From an uncultured Ruminococcus sp. (GTDB taxonomy: Bacteria > Bacillota > Clostridia > Oscillospirales > Ruminococcaceae), in assembly GCA_937926145.1 (NCBI GenBank), contig CALANW010000102.1:1-30579 (forward strand): DNA of 30,579 nucleotides, given 5' to 3'. Positions 28,814-30,579 of the stretch are shown one piece after another. How positions within the stretch are numbered: position 1 is the stretch's first letter; the number at the start of each line of letters is the position of its first letter. The notes below the pieces were generated by a model, which was not told the origin of the DNA, searched no databases, and saw only the letters and a list, made by a program, of their open reading frames with translations. The position numbers and the translations under genes were made by a program.

Positions 28814-30579
28814 ATGTTTGCAGATAAGAATTCCAAGACAAAAGCAATAATGAGATCGGTCGCTTCACTCGCTTTTGCGGCAAGCCTTTTTGCTGGCGGT
28901 TCAGCTGCTCAGGCTAATGCTGCCGAAGTCGAAGATGCTGCAGGTTCGGCATACCATGTTGACAGTAACAGCGACGGCATCGGCGAAGTTGAAAACGGCG
29001 ATTCTGACAAGAATAATGATACAACAAGAGGTATACATACAAACGAAAATGCACAGCTTAGCATACAGTCTGCTGCCAAGGTCGTTTCCGCTCTCGGTGA
29101 TGCAGGCGGATACAATGTTTTCGTAAAGGGCAATTACACGAATCATCACGGAAATGTCGATATCGGAAACGGCGCTAACAGAGGAAATATCGCTGTCGGC
29201 GGAGATGTAAAACTCGCAGGAAACTGCATTGCGGGAACTGCTGTAGTCGGCGGAACTGTCACCGGCTCATTCGATAACGGATATTCCGACAATTCGGATA
29301 ATGCTGTTGACTTTGATTCGACATTCAAGCAGCTTGAACAGACCTCCAAGAACCTTGCCAGCCTTGCTCCGAACGGAGAGGTTTCTGTTGGCGGCTGGTC
29401 TGCTGAGCTTGTATTTTCAGGCTCAGACCATGACTTGAATATTTTCACGCTCACAGTCGATGAATTTAACGCTCTCCGCGGCGGAAACAGTATGCTTTGC
29501 TTCAAATTCAATGTTCCCGAGGGTTCAAAGTGCCTTATCAACATTGTTGGCGAAGGAAGTGTAAACCTCAACAACAATGCTCAGTCCATGATAAACGGCG
29601 ATGCTATCACAAATGGCAGCGAGAACAATAAGGATATCATCTTCAACGTTCCCGATGCTGAAAATGTTGAGATTGGACGCAATATGGGCTCGCTCCTTGC
29701 TGTAAATGCCGATGTTACAAACGGCTCGAACGGTGCAGGCGACCATTTTGAGGGAACTCTTATATGCAAGAATTACGAGGGCTACAACGAGTTTGGCGCA
29801 ACCCCCGTTGATGAAGAAATTATAAATGAAGTTGTTCCGGCAACACCAACTTCACCCGATGACGGCGACGAAGATAACGGCAGCGAAGACGGCGATGATG
29901 GTGATGATGACGGCGACGAAGATGGTGACGACGGCGACGGAGATGACGGTGATGAAGATCCTGATAAGCCGACTGACCCTGACCAGCCAAGCAATCCTGA
30001 TCAGCCGTCTAACCCTGATCAGCCGACAAACCCTGACCAGCCGTCTAACCCTGATCAGCCAAGCAATACTGACCAGCCAACAAACCCTGATCAGCCGAGC
30101 AACCCTGATCAGCCGAGCAACCCTGACCAGCCGACAAACCCTGATCAGCCAAGCAATCCCGATCAGCCGAGCAATCCTGACCAGCCGACAAATCCCGATC
30201 AGCCGAGCAACCCTGATCAGCCGACAAACCCTGACCAGCCGAGCAATCCTGACCAGCCAAGTAACCCTGACCAGCCGTCTAACCCTGATCAGCCAAGTAA
30301 CCCTGATCAGCCAACAAATCCTGATCAGCCGAGCAACCCTGACCAGCCGACAAACCCTGATCAGCCAAGCAATCCCGATCAGCCGAGCAATCCTGACCAG
30401 CCGACAAATCCTGATCAGCCGAGCAACCCTGACCAGCCAAGCAACCCTGACCAGCCAAGTAATCCTGATCAGCCAAGCAATCCCGATCAGCCGAGCAACC
30501 CTGACCAGCCGACAAACCCTGATCAGCCAAGCAATCCTGATCAGCCGAGCAATCCTGACCAGCCGACAAATCCCGATCA
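28814..30579 (+). CDS. Secreted choice-of-anchor A family surface protein with long NPDQP(S/T) repeat tail; 3' end outside window
   Basis: The frame is open from the ATG at 28814, after CGGAGG, to the window end: 588 residues and no stop. A signal peptide covers about 1-37. Residues about 90-340 match the choice-of-anchor A domain of surface and collagen-binding-type proteins: YNVFVKGNYTNHHGNVDIGN, RGNIAVGGDVKLAGN, TAVVGGTV, an FKQLEQTSKNLASL helix, a middle beta part, NNKDIIFNVPDAENVEI, and the closing GSLLAVNADV and FEGTLICKNYEG. An acidic Asp/Gly/Glu linker (349-381) leads into a proline-rich hexapeptide repeat that fills the rest. The repeat should span the cell wall or hold the domain away from the cell; an anchor signal would lie beyond the window. 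It follows the pilus operon but has its own promoter. Confidence 0.88.
   Translation, partial: MFADKNSKTKAIMRSVASLAFAASLFAGGSAAQANAAEVEDAAGSAYHVDSNSDGIGEVENGDSDKNNDTTRGIHTNENAQLSIQSAAKVVSALGDAGGYNVFVKGNYTNHHGNVDIGNGANRGNIAVGGDVKLAGNCIAGTAVVGGTVTGSFDNGYSDNSDNAVDFDSTFKQLEQTSKNLASLAPNGEVSVGGWSAELVFSGSDHDLNIFTLTVDEFNALRGGNSMLCFKFNVPEGSKCLINIVGEGSVNLNNNAQSMINGDAITNGSENNKDIIFNVPDAENVEIGRNMGSLLAVNADVTNGSNGAGDHFEGTLICKNYEGYNEFGATPVDEEIINEVVPATPTSPDDGDEDNGSEDGDDGDDDGDEDGDDGDGDDGDEDPDKPTDPDQPSNPDQPSNPDQPTNPDQPSNPDQPSNTDQPTNPDQPSNPDQPSNPDQPTNPDQPSNPDQPSNPDQPTNPDQPSNPDQPTNPDQPSNPDQPSNPDQPSNPDQPSNPDQPTNPDQPSNPDQPTNPDQPSNPDQPSNPDQPTNPDQPSNPDQPSNPDQPSNPDQPSNPDQPSNPDQPTNPDQPSNPDQPSNPDQPTNPD
29957..30579 (+). 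repeat. In-frame 18-bp tandem repeat coding for NPDQP(S/T), more than 34 units
   Basis: The unit is AAYCCYGAYCAGCC plus a variable Ser or Thr codon (18 bp). About 34.6 units are visible and the array continues past the window end. Silent differences reveal larger copied blocks: the same variant order recurs at offsets of 216 bp (12 units) and again 162 bp (9 units), starting near 30127, 30343 and 30505. It evolves by unequal exchange and is likely to vary in length between strains. Confidence 0.92.

Noticed and set aside
30045..30569. Long minus-strand open frames coding for SAGQDCSAD-type repeats
   Set aside because: They are the mirror of the 18-bp plus-strand repeat. The plus frame has a signal peptide, a folded domain and a ribosome binding site; the minus frames have none.
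29957..30579. CRISPR array
   Set aside because: The repeats are adjoining 18-bp coding units with no unique spacers, and they translate in frame with the upstream domain.
1..30579. tRNA or rRNA genes
   Set aside because: No cloverleaf with the usual T-loop GTTCRA and no rRNA blocks were seen on either strand by eye.

Overview
The window looks like chromosome from a gut or rumen Ruminococcus-type clostridium (Oscillospiraceae). I infer this from medium G+C, Gram-positive ribosome binding sites, sigma-A promoters with extended -10 elements, a SAM-I riboswitch on metK, secreted BIG2 proteins, a type IV pilus-like operon and a choice-of-anchor A surface protein. The first ~360 bases differ: they carry an AT-rich fragment of a peptide-binding protein that stops abruptly at a 41-bp near-palindrome. 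This is either an assembly join or a degraded foreign gene.

Layout. 1-2513: the foreign fragment, then a chemoreceptor with its own promoter and terminator. 2528-6735 (minus): a tiny membrane protein and a pair of ABC exporters. The exporters are preceded by a strong promoter, a 27-codon leader peptide with its own ribosome binding site, and an intrinsic terminator, which is the layout of a ribosome-controlled attenuator. 6736-7233: a gene-free island of hairpin-forming repeats. 7234-8747: a Crp/Fnr-type regulator divergent from an Fe-S protein. 8757-10023 (minus): a three-gene operon of a glycine-zipper protein and two bPH-type membrane proteins. 10156-12468: a membrane Ser/Thr kinase divergent from an XRE-type regulator. 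The kinase and bPH promoters share an unusual upstream motif. 12497-17016 (minus): a MATE exporter, a membrane GGDEF-EAL phosphodiesterase and a YitT protein.

17231-21624: three secreted proteins with the same N-terminal plan (signal peptide, BIG2, second Ig-like domain) and different C-termini: a CAP domain in the first, and 3 and 5 copies of a ~55-65 residue repeat I do not recognise in the other two. 21843-23241: metK with promoter, SAM-I riboswitch and terminator. 23589-28644: a probable pilus operon of lipoprotein with transglutaminase-like fold, PilC, four small single-pass proteins (one a clear prepilin) and PilT, with no PilB or prepilin peptidase in view. 28814 to the end: a secreted choice-of-anchor A protein whose acidic linker runs into more than 34 copies of an 18-bp (NPDQPS/T) repeat. 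Its stop codon lies outside the window.

Themes. Much of the window concerns the cell surface and sensing: chemoreceptor, c-di-GMP phosphodiesterase, kinase, pilus and secreted adhesin-like proteins. Strongest candidates for new biology are the leader-peptide attenuator of the ABC pair, the unrecognised repeat domain, and the motif shared by the kinase and bPH promoters. All functional statements come from reading the sequence; no database search was run.
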